Below, piece after piece: positions 23,271 to 37,270 of a stretch of DNA of 64,000 nucleotides. The notes beneath the pieces were generated by a model. It worked only from the letters and a program-made list of their open reading frames with translations, was not told the origin of the DNA and made no database searches. The first letter of the stretch is position 1. Each line of letters starts with the position of its first letter. The translations under genes were made by a program, and so were the position numbers. The stretch is from Saccoglossus kowalevskii. Lineage: Eukaryota; Hemichordata; Enteropneusta; Harrimaniidae. The stretch spans positions 262,099-326,098 of the forward strand of contig NW_003130854.1 of the NCBI RefSeq assembly GCF_000003605.2. Direction: 5' to 3'.

Positions 23271-24929
23271 GTTTCTCGATCAAAAACGAATTCACACAAA
23301 TCGCAACCTGAATCTGAAATAAAGCACTATCGTGGTGGTTTCTTTTTATAGCTCGAAAATTAGGGGATACGCGTATAAACATGTTGATGTCCTGCTTGGC
23401 ACTTTTATCCGATAAATGTAAACGTGTAAGGACTGCCAAGACAAATTTAAAAAGAGGATCTCTCGTTGGCGATATCTTGACAATGCGGACGTTGATATAT
23501 ACTACGGGTTTCCTACTCCCATTTTAACCGAGCACGCGTTAAAGTGTCATCTCGAAATCTAACGCCATTTTAGAATGTTAGTCATTTTGTACAAATAATT
23601 CTGTCTGTAGTAACGCGTTTAAAAATTCTCGAACATTTTAGGTATTAAGGGGTATTTTCAATGTTACATTACTGAGATTAACCGTGTGAGTATTACTTTT
23701 TATATATACAATTTCAACTCATAATCTTCTGTCTATGGGAAAGAAAATAACTATTTTTCATTAGTAATATCTATTACACTACAAACTGATCGCATTGCTT
23801 AAATAAGTGCCTTAGGCAAATATACTCCTAACGGAGACGACGTGAATGTTGAATTGTCGTATCTTGTACTACAGTGGGATAACCTTAGAGTCGAAGGTTA
23901 CTTTATGATGGTGCTAATCAGCAAATGTTGTCGACATCTGTTTATTTAAAACAAATACTAAATCGAGTGTCGTCAACACGTGTGCAGTATCGCATTCACA
24001 TCCGGGAAGGTCAAATGCCTCAGTAAAACGGAATCAATACAATCCGGGCATATTTGGTTTCACACAGAAACTTGAAAAAACACGTAACTAGTTTCACTAG
24101 GAAATTATGATTTATTCCTTGCGGAAGCAGATACGCACAAACAAATCACTGCGTCATATCTACTGCTGCTGATTCAAAACACCAGTCAAAATCTCAGTTA
24201 TCGAGAGTTTTATAAGCATCATAGTTAACCATTGCTTGTTTATCATTTCTAGCCAATCCCAGGCAATACCCTGTCCTACTAGATGCGTTGTTGTCATAAA
24301 AGCATGCGAGATACACATGTAGTTAGTTGCGTGCAGCGGTATTTGTATTTTTAAACTAAATGTGTATATATTCCATGAAGTAAAACGTGCTTAACATATA
24401 TCCGTGAAATGACAAATGATCGAAAGCGTCATTGACGCTTGATGTTATTCGTATTCAACACGAAAGCAGACGGAAAATTTCACGCATTGCATACTACTTT
24501 TAAACAAAGAAGAAAAACAGTTATTTGAACTATTTCCAAGCTTAAACTGGGATTCGCATTACACTTTGGTCAAAACAACACTGAACAGCTTGGAATTTGA
24601 AGCCATTGTTAGTCGGGTAAGAAGACATTCGTTAAATTTACACACTTGAGTTAACGCGATCTGTATGCGCAGTGAACATTCGAATCGCTCTGGGTGTAGC
24701 GTTCGCTATTAGATGTGTGAAACTTACGAAAGATGCAGAATATATTACTTGCCTGGCAATGGATTGTGGGTAATTTGTAGGCTGAAAATGTGTTGTTCAT
24801 TTCAAATGATGTTTGTGTTCACTTGCTAGTTGTTTGCAACCCACTGCGATGACTTTCGACACGACAGGATTATTTACAACATGCTTCAATTCAAGTATTT
24901 CGACAATATGAATTGTTTGAGTGCACACA

Positions 24930-25505
24930 CCTGTGGTTTAATATTAAATTCCCACAAATTCCATTCATGCAGCCAGCCCGCGGGGTCAGGAAACCATCGT
25001 AGATAATTTTCTTCTAAGATCCAACAACTACAACCGTAATCCCTGTTGAGCTATTGAAGGCATGTGAAATCGCTGATAAATAGGCATATGATATTGAACA
25101 AAAGTGTAACACTCATAAACACATTTATGTTTTTTCCTCTAAAATTCGAGTCCCTCGTACAAAAACAGACTACTGCTTATACGGTCATCCGGTGTCATGC
25201 TGTGACGTGAATCCAAAGTGCCGCGTGCGTTCATCCATCAGCGAAGCATATCGATGACTTTAGCAGCAATTGTACATTTCTATCTGGCGATTCAAAATGA
25301 ACAGATGCACACAAGTCATTATGAGATGTGTCCTTCGCGATTGGCGTTCACCTAATCAAGTTAATCTTCCAAACATAGAGCTGTCGTGTCGCGCCGCGTG
25401 ACGAATTCGAAGCAATCTATCTCTAATAAATGATACTAGGACACTATATACTATACTATACTATACACTATTTTTTTTGCTACAAAAATGATGTATACAG
25501 GCCTT
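24930..25505. repeat. Diverged duplicated segment, copy 2 (partner near 20.7-21.3 kb)
   Basis: Same block order as copy 1 at an offset of about 4.2 kb and in the same orientation. No globin-like coding sequence accompanies this copy in the adjacent 600 bp that I checked by eye. Confidence 0.5.
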
Positions 25506-28500
25506 TTTTATATTAATTGCAGTGAAAGAAGCGTCGTCTACAAAATATATAATAATACATAAGACTAATACTAAAATTATATTGTTGAAATAGTTAGAAA
25601 TAATATTTCAGAATAGGGATCACAATAATTTATCAACACACGAAATAAAGGTATTCTCAATAAACCGGAACATGAAGACATTTTTGTGTAGTTTATAAAC
25701 ATGAAGAAAATGTATTTCGGTCACGTGATATATTCAGTATTTAATGTTTGTTTTTTAGGTCCAGTAAACCGTTCATATATTGTGTACGGAAACCACCCGT
25801 TGTTATACTTCCGACTCCCCGCTTACATATAAAACAAACTCTACCGGTTCACTGTGCCCTAATTGTTTAAATTGGGTTCTTTAAATACAACAGGCATTGT
25901 TAGTAAAAACAAAACGCATGCATTACAATCTATTTTCGACTATTTGTAAAGTACATAATATCTAGCTTCTACTAACAACTTTAAAATGTTACCATCCAGC
26001 TCCAAATTCCAGTACAGTTACGCTTGTATAGTATGTGATGAACTCATTATAATATTCAAACACATTTTACGGAAAAGCTAGTAATGTGATTTATTTAAGT
26101 GTTGCATTGCATCGTGGTTATGTCTTTAATTGAGTCGACTTTGTTTGTTTTTTGAGTTTTGTGGACTGGGTGGTTTTATCCGAGTCGTATACGATGGATC
26201 AATACGTGGTGCTCACAATAATTGATTTTGACGCCACCAAAATCTCGTTGAGAGAGAGAGAGTCACGAATACTATAGTTACATAGGTCGGAATAACAGTT
26301 GACGCTATTACGGGAGAGAATGGAAACATTATTAACTAGTGTCACGATCTCAACAAGATCTCGACCGTCATAGCATCTGAGGTCTGTACGTGACAAGAGA
26401 CAACTTTGTGAGATCATATATATAAAAAGCCAGACGGACAAGCGACAACGTAAAAGAAAATAACAATCACGTGACAAATGCTATATGCTGAATTGTATAA
26501 TTACAAACACGCCTGAAAAATCTCATTTCCGGGTTTGTGTTCTGCTTTTTTTCGATTAAAACTGAAAATGAAAAAATCCCAATCACAACACACCCAAATG
26601 ATGACCGAATTCATAGTCATGAACAAATGACTGCCAAGCAATCGACAAGTACACTACAATCTCTGAGAACGATTCCACGAAAACAAAACAAAATAACATC
26701 ATAATGCTTTATAGTACAATATATTGACCAATTCGGAATAAGTACAATAAATATTAGGCGGACGAATCAGAATTTAAATAGCGTCTTGCATCGATCGATG
26801 GCGTTAACCGGCGTCGATTTGTGTGTTCGTGTATTACCGCGAGACTCGGATGAATGCGCGACAGCTGTTATTTTCTTTTAAAATTAGCAGCTGGATATAA
26901 TGGCAGCCTTACGAAATCTTTACTTAAAGGAAACTATCATTTAGTAAAGGACACAAAATTGATGTTGTAGTCAACAACTACACTTTATACTGATTTACAT
27001 CAAACTTATTCAATATAGACATGAGATTGTAGAACAATAAGTATTAGATCATTAGGTTAACGCATAACGGTCAATATACCCCTGGGTAATACTAATGATA
27101 AATTTAATGTCAATTTTAAATGACGAAACAAATGAAGGCAATTGAAGCCACTAATATAAAGAACGCATTGTAGTAGATGGAAGCACTACTGAATTTTCGG
27201 TTATGTTTGTTCCATCATAACATGGAATATAAAATATGCTTCTGATACATATATAATTTACTGATTGTCTTGCAAATATATTCAAGGACTGATAACCTTT
27301 CGAGATACTATGGTGGTAACATTAGCAGTCCAATGGATAATTTCTGTTACAATGTACCAAAAAAAATCATATCTTTAAGATACTAAAAAAATGCCTTGGG
27401 ATAACTGATTTGATTATCCTAATTACAGGATATTCACTGTAGTTAGTTTTTGGTTTGCTAGCGACCTGTTTTGTACATGAATTGCATGAGACCCGGTTTG
27501 ACTTGTTATGTTTTAAATGTCATTATATTGACATTCACTACATTCCGTTCGTGCATTAGATTGGGCTCTATTAAATAATGTCTGGGTAATCACTGCGATC
27601 AATGCACATCGAGTATGTTACAAAAGGAATCTTACCTGACTAACAGTACTTGCATTCGTTCAACGATTCGTGACATCGCCGCAGGAATTACTCTTAACGA
27701 GAATCGCAATCGAAAAACATGGCAGCGTCAATGCTTAGACGCTGTAGCCTGAAACATGTAGATATATGTTTGCTATTGTGACAATTCATATATCACAATA
27801 CAGCTGTTTCATGGGAGAATGTAACACGATCTCAGAGCCGTAACGTTAATTTCAATTCAGCCGACGAACATACCGCTGTGTTCTATTTTCCCATCGACCA
27901 AAATATATGGGTTACTTACATGAGACTGGAATCTTCCTACAACCATAATCCGAACGCTCCACTCTATAGATTAGGCATCACTTGTAAACTCAATGCTTCT
28001 TAAAATGTCATATATACACGCATCACCCGTATGATCGTAACGCTCGAGCAGTGGCCACCTCACTGTGACAAGGGCGAATCGATAAAACTCGTCTCGCAGT
28101 AGACACGTGACAAATACAGACCTCATTCTAATGCTAGCTCGACCATAACGCGACTATATGCAATAAGAGTAATTATATAGGGCATCAAGTCATCTGAATT
28201 CAATCATTTCATGGTGTCACTTATGACTCTTGGGTTAACTTGTCCCAGATGACAATATGCACATGGATGTATTACGTGTTCATAGTCACAATACAAACGT
28301 CCAGCACACTCCTGACAAGTCAATTCATCCGGCATACATATATATATATACATTTGTGACAGTTTGCTGTCGAATTTCTTGTTCTGGATACATTACAATA
28401 ACAAAATGTTAAAGATTTAATAATGCTACTTAAATATACATCTATCTTTTTAAGTAATAGTGTGTATATTCCTAAGTTAATGATGTTTTCGAACAGTTAC

Positions 28501-31500
28501 AATTGAATTTTGCCGGAAGCTGTATTCGAGGTATGTATCTCAATGGACTACATCACTGCTGTAATTACCAATCATACATCATACTGTGACCGCAAATTTA
28601 TAATGGCCCGCGTGTTTCTGATACATGCATGTAGTCGACTAAATGTTATCCGTGAATTGCCTCAGGAAAAATAAAACAAATAAATGCGGTGCCCTTGTCA
28701 TACATAACATGTGCTTGACACGGTACAATTATTCGTAACCGAATTTCCCACTTCTTAAACGAGGTAAATACACACGTATAGGCAATATATAACCTTAGTA
28801 ACTGTAGTATTAAATTAGAAGTCATCCATCATGACACATTTTGATTAAAATAGACCTAACCTTTCAATCCTATTACAAAAACACATAATGTATGTGTCAA
28901 TAGTGCTTCTATAGACATTATCAGTGAAGCAAGTCACTCTGCTTCTCATTGTATGATAGTCGTTTTGAGCGTGGACGTTGTGTGTTGACTTGGGAGCTAT
29001 TGAACGTGATATCGCAGATAATAACTTGCATATTAACTAACTTTATAAGCTAAATCAAACGCAATCTTCTTGTGAAGATACTCGAGCAATAAGAAAACTG
29101 TTAAGGCAAAAACGCGTTCATAACCAACCAAAAGTAAGACATCAGGGCGAACAAACATGTATAAAGCCTGCTATATCGATACAATGGGTCAGTTGCGATC
29201 AGATTGACTATATATCTATGTCATTAGTTCGTGGTAGATCGTTGTAATCACTAGACTAATGGCAGGCAGATATCACCGAGGAAGCGACGCTATATGTAAT
29301 GACTAACTTATCACCTAACCCGGGAAAAAATGACATATTTCTAGGGTTATACTAGTATTATGATACGCTCACTCCATTGCATATTTTCGTTTATGTCTCA
29401 TTTTGGTAAATATTTAATAATTGCTTGTTTTTGATGGATTTTGAATCAGTGATTTGACTGGCTAATCGTTTGATGTTCGACAGTACTTCCCATATCCAGT
29501 ATACGTATACCAAGACATTACCTAGTACGCGCCCGACGTACGTACACGCACTGTGCTCTCCGACGTTGTCACCCAGACAGGTCTCGATCGCTACTTGTCA
29601 CACCCGTTGTAGTTCTCTTGGTACATTTTGATATTTATATGCCGACATCTGATAAGAATGTCATTCGCGACTAATAACGGAAACTGATAACGTCTGGTAT
29701 TGCTCGAAGCAGTGTTGAAATGATATATAACTACGAAAATTTGAAATACTGCTTCTCACATTAGCACATGTTATCTCAGGTATTTGCCGCGAATTACCAT
29801 ACAAATTTGCAATTACAGCCCGTGGCATTAGACTTATCAAGTGTCGTGCCGCTCTTTCACCTATATCATAATCAACTACGTTGAGGTCAAATCGTATCGG
29901 GTCCTCTGAGATATACATAACGAAGAGGCAGTTTAAATGATTACATGTGCGTCACATCTATCAACGTACTGGGTAACTGCACGTAAAAATGCACGTAGTG
30001 TCAATAACCATAATCCACATAGGTTAATTTAAAAAAATGTGCAAAATTATTTTATTTGTTAAGAAAATAGTTTCTTCGTTAAGCAGTAAAGGGGATGAAA
30101 GACACGGCGTACGACAGATATTAGTTTACTCTAACACACAAATTGTGCTATGGAATTGATATGCGCTAACTAACAGTAATTGATGACAATGGATTCCATT
30201 GAGAAAAAAATCGCATTAGTTATCCGCAATCAAGCTGAACTATCAAATTTCACTGAAATCGATAAACAGGTCAGATTAAAAATACGCAGATTTTATCCCG
30301 TGCTTCAACATTATAATCATACAAAGGAAGAATTAGAGGATCAATCCTTCTGCATGGGGCTGTAATAATGAACTAATGTTTCTTTCGATGTATATTACCT
30401 GTCTATGAAATTGAATGGCACGAATAAAGCAGTATGTTGAAACATATACCCACGATACTAATTGACTACAAGTTACAGAATGAACGAGAGTAAATATAGC
30501 ACAGTATATAGTATTAATTAATTATCGTATTACATCTTCCTTCCTACGGCATATTCCTTGGGAAACACGTCTCGTCGTCCAGCACGAGGAAATATAGGCA
30601 GCACAATCGTACAAAATAAGAACAGTGTATTTTTCATTCGTGTTTTTTTTTCTCTTGTATCACTATAGAGGCATGTGCGCTCAAAGCGACATGCGTGTGC
30701 TGGCTTAAAACAAGAATATGTAATACGTATAATATGAAGTGACTGTGAAATGGGGAAACAGACCCAGCCGATCATTAACCAAACGTACAAGTTTATGGAC
30801 ACCAAAACAACGACACTCACAATACACCGACAGTACATTACGAAACAATGTAAAATTGGTGAACGAATGATACGTAGGCTCAGAGATAAACGACCAATTA
30901 CTCGTGTCATACTATCATTTCGATTCGATTAGAACTAACTACAACTATATTCTAGTCGTACGTGTTGTAACATTTCCTTACCTATAGGATGAATGCCGAA
31001 ATGTTCAATGATTCAGTTTGTCAGTTTCAACGATGGATTCAGTCCGTTCAAGCATGTGATAAGCATGAATCACGTATTTCACGTCCATATATATATTATA
31101 CATATATAGCTATATCTATTGCTGCTTATGTGAGTGACGTCATGTCATACATTACCCAAATATTCATATACGAATTTCGCCATGAAGCATGTTTATGTGA
31201 TACATGTACAATACATATCTACGTCATATGTTTACGTAGTCCACGCATTATTTGTAAATAAATTAACAATTCCAACTATCTATCTTTGTTAACTTCTCGT
31301 AGTTAAATCTAGTTAAATTGAAATTAGTCAATTGAGTTATACATTTGATATTTAGAAAAGCTATTTATTGTAGAGCATGGTTTAAAGTATAGCGACCCCC
31401 GCAATTGAAATGTTACGAGGTCGTCGCTCTTGTTGAAATATTTTTCCTGTATATGATGTACACCAAATACCAAAGAAAGACTATGACATGCATATATTTT

Positions 31501-33463
31501 AATGACCAATTGGCTGAGTTAGCAATTCGCTCTGTTTCTGTGCATGTAATTATGACAGCTTGGATATTTTATTTTATATTGTTTGTTTAAGGTACAAGCG
31601 TGCGCATAAATGTTTGAAAAGGTTGATCATAAATTTCACGTCAATTTATTATTTTTCATGTAAAATCATTGGCTATATACACGCGGTATTGATATTTTTT
31701 AGAACAATATCACATAATACAAAGTTAAGTTATCGAATTTATCGAATTTGTTATCACTTTCTGAAAATCTGATTTTTTTAAATAATTCAGGAAAACAAAT
31801 AACCATCAGTCATGTTATATAATTTACTGTTCTATGTCAATAGTCTACAGCGTTAAATATCGCATAATATCTTTTGGTAGGGAAAAGTCTTGTAACACTG
31901 AGAGAAAGACTGCTATTCACTAAAATACAACTGCCGTGTTTTCATAAAATGACAGATGACTCCAAACTTTTCAATATCATTAATTTGGTCGGGCTACAAT
32001 TCACTACAACATGAATAAATTCTGGGTATTCTACATTTATGAGTAGGCTTTTGTCTTTAAGACATTGGTGTATATACATAAATATAACAACTCATACGCA
32101 TAAAAAAGGCAATTGTCAGTTAAACCTCAGTCTATGAATTTTGGTTGAAAAACCGCATGGGCTGTCTCCCTGATCTTCAATTTCTATTGCTATTATATAG
32201 TGATTCATTCGAATTTCCTAACAATACGTAAACAAATACAAAACAGTCGCCATTAGTATTCAATAACTAACTTAATTTTACTCTGTGTCGCATAATAACG
32301 ATTACGTTTTTGTTTTTGCTAGAATGCATATGACTGATTTGTTTGTGCATCAGTGCACAACTGATTGATATTCCAAAAGTAACATGATAAATTTGATTCT
32401 AAATTCACAAGAGTGTAGTCAATCATACAGTACCTTCAAAAAATAAAACGAAAGATGTTTTTTTTGGAAATCATGGAATAATAACTAAAGGGGAAGTATC
32501 AAACGTTTATATATGTGCATGATATGATATATTCATAGCTTGACACATTCCCATGCATACCATGAATTTTAATGGTGGTGTTGTTTGACGGACATCACGA
32601 CATGATAAAGTCGCTTGATAAAACGCAATATAGAGCTAGACTCAGTTCAGTGAACGGTCATTGTGACATTGCTGTTCGTTATCGGAATCTCCCGGGAGTC
32701 TATAGTTAATTAAACTAGATGCGTCGTTTATTATCTCTACCGCTATGCATACGATTGAAGAGTCGTGATTGAAATGAATCAGACTAATAGTTATAACATT
32801 TCAAGGATGAAATAATTAATATATTTCTTTGAATGAAAATCGAAATATATCGACTGTGTCCTTGTAAAATCTAATATATGTAAATACAATGATACTACGA
32901 AGGACAGCGTGGTTTTCTTCCTCTCACATCGTGTTTAGGCCAAAGAAATTTTCATTTGCATGTTTATTTGGATCAAGCGCTGCGAGTGGTACTGTAATGT
33001 TTAACCCAAATAATATGACGCGCCGCCACTTGAATGTCCCATGACAAATCTAGCTAATTTTGTAACCGTGCTCGTGGTCATAATCAGTGACCAGTTTAAC
33101 CTACGGCGCGCATTCGAGCTCACACGTTACCGTACCTGAACTAAAAACCGCGGCAATGGTTCGTCAGCAGTACCAGCGGTACTGATGATTCTATGGTTTA
33201 ATCCTAACTCAATAAGCCACAAAATGAAAAGCCTCAACGATACATAAGATTCCATTCGGACAAGCCTGTTCCGTATGTTACGAGTGGCAGGGGTGGTTAT
33301 TTCATTTGTTGATACGATTTTATTTTATACATGCGTGACGATCTTCTTACCGAAATAGCACATATCAGTTAACAATGCATTTGACACTGAGTTGAGAGAT
33401 GTATTTCTGTGGGTGCACCCGAATGGGGGCGTAAACTTTAGATTGTTCTACATCATCATTATC

Positions 33464-33835
33464 ATAAAGTCTGTCATTACTTGTAAATTCCTTCACGTAA
33501 TACATAATGTATGACACTGTGGTTGTAAAATGGCGCTCTTCTTCAAGGTGAACATGAAACCTGCTACGTATAAAGTCTGTCATTACTTGTAAATTCCTTC
33601 ACGTAATACATAATGTATGACACGGTGGTTGTAAAATGGCGCTCTTCTTCAAGGTGAACTTGAAACCTGCTACGTATAAAGTGTGTCATTGCATGTAAAT
33701 TCATTCAGGTAATACATAATGTATGACACGGTGGTTGTAAAATGGCGCTCTTCTTCAAGGTGAAGCTGAAACCTGCTACGTATAAAGGTTGTCATTGCTT
33801 GGAAATTCATTCAGGTAACACATGTATTTGACACA
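33464..33835. repeat. 106-bp tandem repeat, about 3.5 copies
   Basis: The unit begins ATAAAGTCTGTCATTACTTG and includes CATAATGTATGACACGGTGG and AATGGCGCTCTTCTTCAAGG. Starts lie at 33464, 33570, 33676 and 33782, exactly 106 bp apart. Copies 1-3 are about 95% alike; copy 4 is partial and diverged. A short palindrome (ACATAATGTATGA region) is in each unit. Confidence 0.95.
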
Positions 33836-36566
33836 ATAGGTTATATTTGTAACTTGGGTATCATACGATAGTACCATACACGATTGAGCACCATATGTAT
33901 TTATACACTTTTATGATTTATTCGGTATAAAATTAAAAAATTTTCGGTATATCAAATATAAAATTAAAACGTTCACTGTAGCCAGTACATGTAGTTAGTG
34001 CTACGACTAATAAGTTAGCCGGTATATAAACCGTTCCATGTAAGCGATCGGGCTGCATAGGTACCACAGTTCCGTTTTGAATCCCGGAAATTTAAGTATG
34101 TATGAACTTTGCCATTTGTTACAATAACCTACATTTATTGAACACATGTTAGTGCTACAGGGTTGTGATTTGACCCGGTATGACCTTTGAACGACTCAGA
34201 TGGTTATGACACAAAAACATCAACTTTTCTTAAATAAATCTTTTTCATGTACAAATAGTGTTGAATTTGAGATTATTATATTGTTTAAATGACCACACAA
34301 AAACAAGTACAGCATTCGACATACATAGACGCGAATGAAAACCTGTCGATTTTACCATCAAATGCTTGTTCTAGCAAGGTCGTACGAGTATATGCATGGT
34401 ATATCTAGATCTTTCTATTCATGCATGACTCTAAACATATTCAATTTTTTTTTTATTGGTTTGTAATGCATCTGATATTATATAATCGCCCAGAAACGAC
34501 CGTTGCTCTACGTTCTCCTAATATCCCTTAATTCAAAAAATTTTTGGTTACCCGTAAAATCAAACAAATGTTTAATCACAAGTATTTGAGACACGCCAAG
34601 AAAATTGGAGACTTTAAGCAGAACCATTTGGGCAAAGACGATCCACATTGTATATGCATTTTTACAGGGATCGAATTACAAGTGACTCACTGTACACGTA
34701 CTGAACTAATCGCCGTACGTACGTAGTTCATTTACCCGAAGTTCTTATTTAGTATTGTGTTAACTAGTTAAATCTCGTACAACTACAGATTAGATCAGTA
34801 ATACATCGAAATAGGCATTTTTCAAATTTCAGTGAAATGGGATTTGTTGCTAAGATTTTCTTTTATTTATGGCTTTCCGGTAATTCTACATGATTGTTGC
34901 CCCCAGTTGGATGGATCTTTATAAGTTACTGGCGTCAAGAATTCCAACGGCGCCTCTAATATAAGTGATACCTGCTGTGAACTCGGGGCATTATGTGAAT
35001 CTCGCAGCAAACACCTCACCGATAACATAATTATCATTGAACGCTTTCATGCTTCATAGAACGTATTATTTTGGAAAACTGTATAAAGTGTTGCAGTGCG
35101 AATGACTTGCTGAGTTTATACAATTTTAACTTTGAATTGCGAACATACAGTGTATATGACGCTCAGTAACTGCGGAACTTAACTACAATATACATTCTGT
35201 CATGAAATGGCCAGAATAAGTGCAATAAATTAAATTTAATATAATCTGTTAATATACCATTACAAATTCAAGATGACGGTGGATTTTTGGTTATTATGTA
35301 ATATACAGTATAAATCCTATTTGAAAAGATTTGTTTATAAACGCAAAGTCACCAATCCATTTATTGCCATCATGTGGAGTAGTCAGTTCACACTCTGCTG
35401 GGGTTATGTTTACTAATGCTTGGCAGAAATCTCATTGCATATTATATAAATTGAACCCATGGAATCCAAGACCAATCGCGGCCGTCGCTTAAGAATCAAG
35501 ACTAATTATCGAATAACACACCTTTTAAATCTTTTGAGCGTTATGGACACCAGTAAAACAAATATCGAAAGGCGCCCGTTTACTCCTTCTGTAAATTTCT
35601 ATTCTAACTTGAAAACTATCAGATTTTATCTTTTTTATCTTACAAAAATGATGTTCGTAGTTTATAAACAATGTGCAATAATGTAGGCATATGGATAACC
35701 AATCATATGCCTTATTGCATACTATATTGAATACATCTTTCGAGTCTTTGGCCCTTTGTAGCATGGTTTCGGCGCCCTGACCGAACGCAATCCAGGTGAC
35801 GCAAAATCATATATTCTGAATTCTTTCTGCAAATACATTTATCATAAAGCATATAACATGTCCCAGTGTTTATCTTGTCTGAGCACCGGGGCTTTGAGTG
35901 ACCTTGTGAAATTGTGCGCATGGGGCGACTATTACGGCTAGTTCAATAAGACGTGAAAGTCATTAGTTTCAATAGAAATAACTGAACATTTGAATTGAAA
36001 GTCCAATCTTGTAGTAAATATAAATTGGTTACAGTAACACATGGTTGATATGATGTTACGGGAAATAAGAAACAAAGAATGTTGAAATAATCGCAATAAA
36101 ATAGTTTCTTTTGTTATTTGTTTAATGAAACTAGTATTATACTCTCTGAGTTTAAATGGTTAATACCTGATAGAATTAATCTCGCCCAGCGTACCGATGC
36201 GAGGCGAAAATCAGAACCGTCAAAGGGTAATAGAGATAGGTAATAACGAATATTTGTGGTTTATATTTGATGGCCGCCATTTGTCACGCCCTTTACGGCT
36301 TGGCTAAATGCATCCGTGTAACGAAATGAATTTTAACATTATTCGTTATATGCCGAAAGAGACAAAGGGGCGTAACAACCAGCACACTCAAAGAGGTAAA
36401 GGGTGTGTTATGTGATATCTCAGACTTGTATTACTAGTCTGAGGTGATATGTAATATCGGTTGCTCTCGATTTGTATGCGAAGGATTCTATAGCGTCAAC
36501 TCTGTATCATATGAACATGACAAATACAACGTGATTTATAGAGTAAAGTGATTTAAGTTGATAGTA

Positions 36567-36589
36567 ACCAAATCAAATCAAATCAAATC
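36567..36589. repeat. AAATC microsatellite
   Basis: A short run of about four CAAAT/AAATC pentamers in the gene-poor stretch. Confidence 0.7.
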
Positions 36590-37256
36590 GAGCTGTCTAT
36601 GCTCGTTAGAAAAATATACAAATAATGAACCAGTAAATTAGTATAAATTGTCGAGAGCGGGCCTTATTTACCACAATGTACCCATTGTAAAGTACGAAAG
36701 CCGTGATCACGTGATATTATATAAATCGACTTTGTTGACTCGCTTGTTAAAATGATGATGAATAACTATAAACACAAACCTCACGTGATGTTGATAGGCC
36801 AATCCGCGCTTATCTCAGCCAATAAGTAATGACATAAAAATGTTGTGTCAAGTAGGTATTTATTTACATGGTGATTCGCAAGGTCATTCTTGCGTGTACT
36901 CAGGGAAGCTTAATTCCAGGCTAGTAGATTACTTCGGCCAGCTTGAATTTGTTTTATGTATAACTCAACTTGTGTACGGATTCAATGAAGCAGTGCTGGT
37001 TGCTACAGGAAACAACTATTTCGGGTATTTTTATTGTTAGCCAAACAATTTATGGATCGATTTTCAGGACAGGTTGTCCTTGAAAACAAGTACTAATCGG
37101 TAAGTGGGTCATAAAAATATCACTTTCTGGAAAGATTTGTCATTTACAAGTCAAAACGTCAATGAATGGATTCTCATAATATTGGTTCAATTTGTCGTAG
37201 CCCCTGGAAACAAGGACCAATCGGTTAGATGTTGGTTGAGATTTATATATGGACTT

Positions 37257-37270
37257 GTTGCCATAGTAAC
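37257..37270. promoter_or_regulatory. X-box-like (RFX) motif
   Basis: GTTGCCATAGTAAC is a near-perfect imperfect-palindrome X-box of the type bound by RFX factors. A weaker relative, GTTGCTACAGGAAAC, lies about 260 bp upstream (near 36999-37013). No promoter is known here, so this is a motif observation only. Confidence 0.3.

Noticed and set aside
30530-30910. 126-codon minus-strand frame in the gene-poor stretch
   Set aside because: It has a hydrophobic run but no homologue I recognise and no splice or promoter context. This length is expected by chance over 20 kb.
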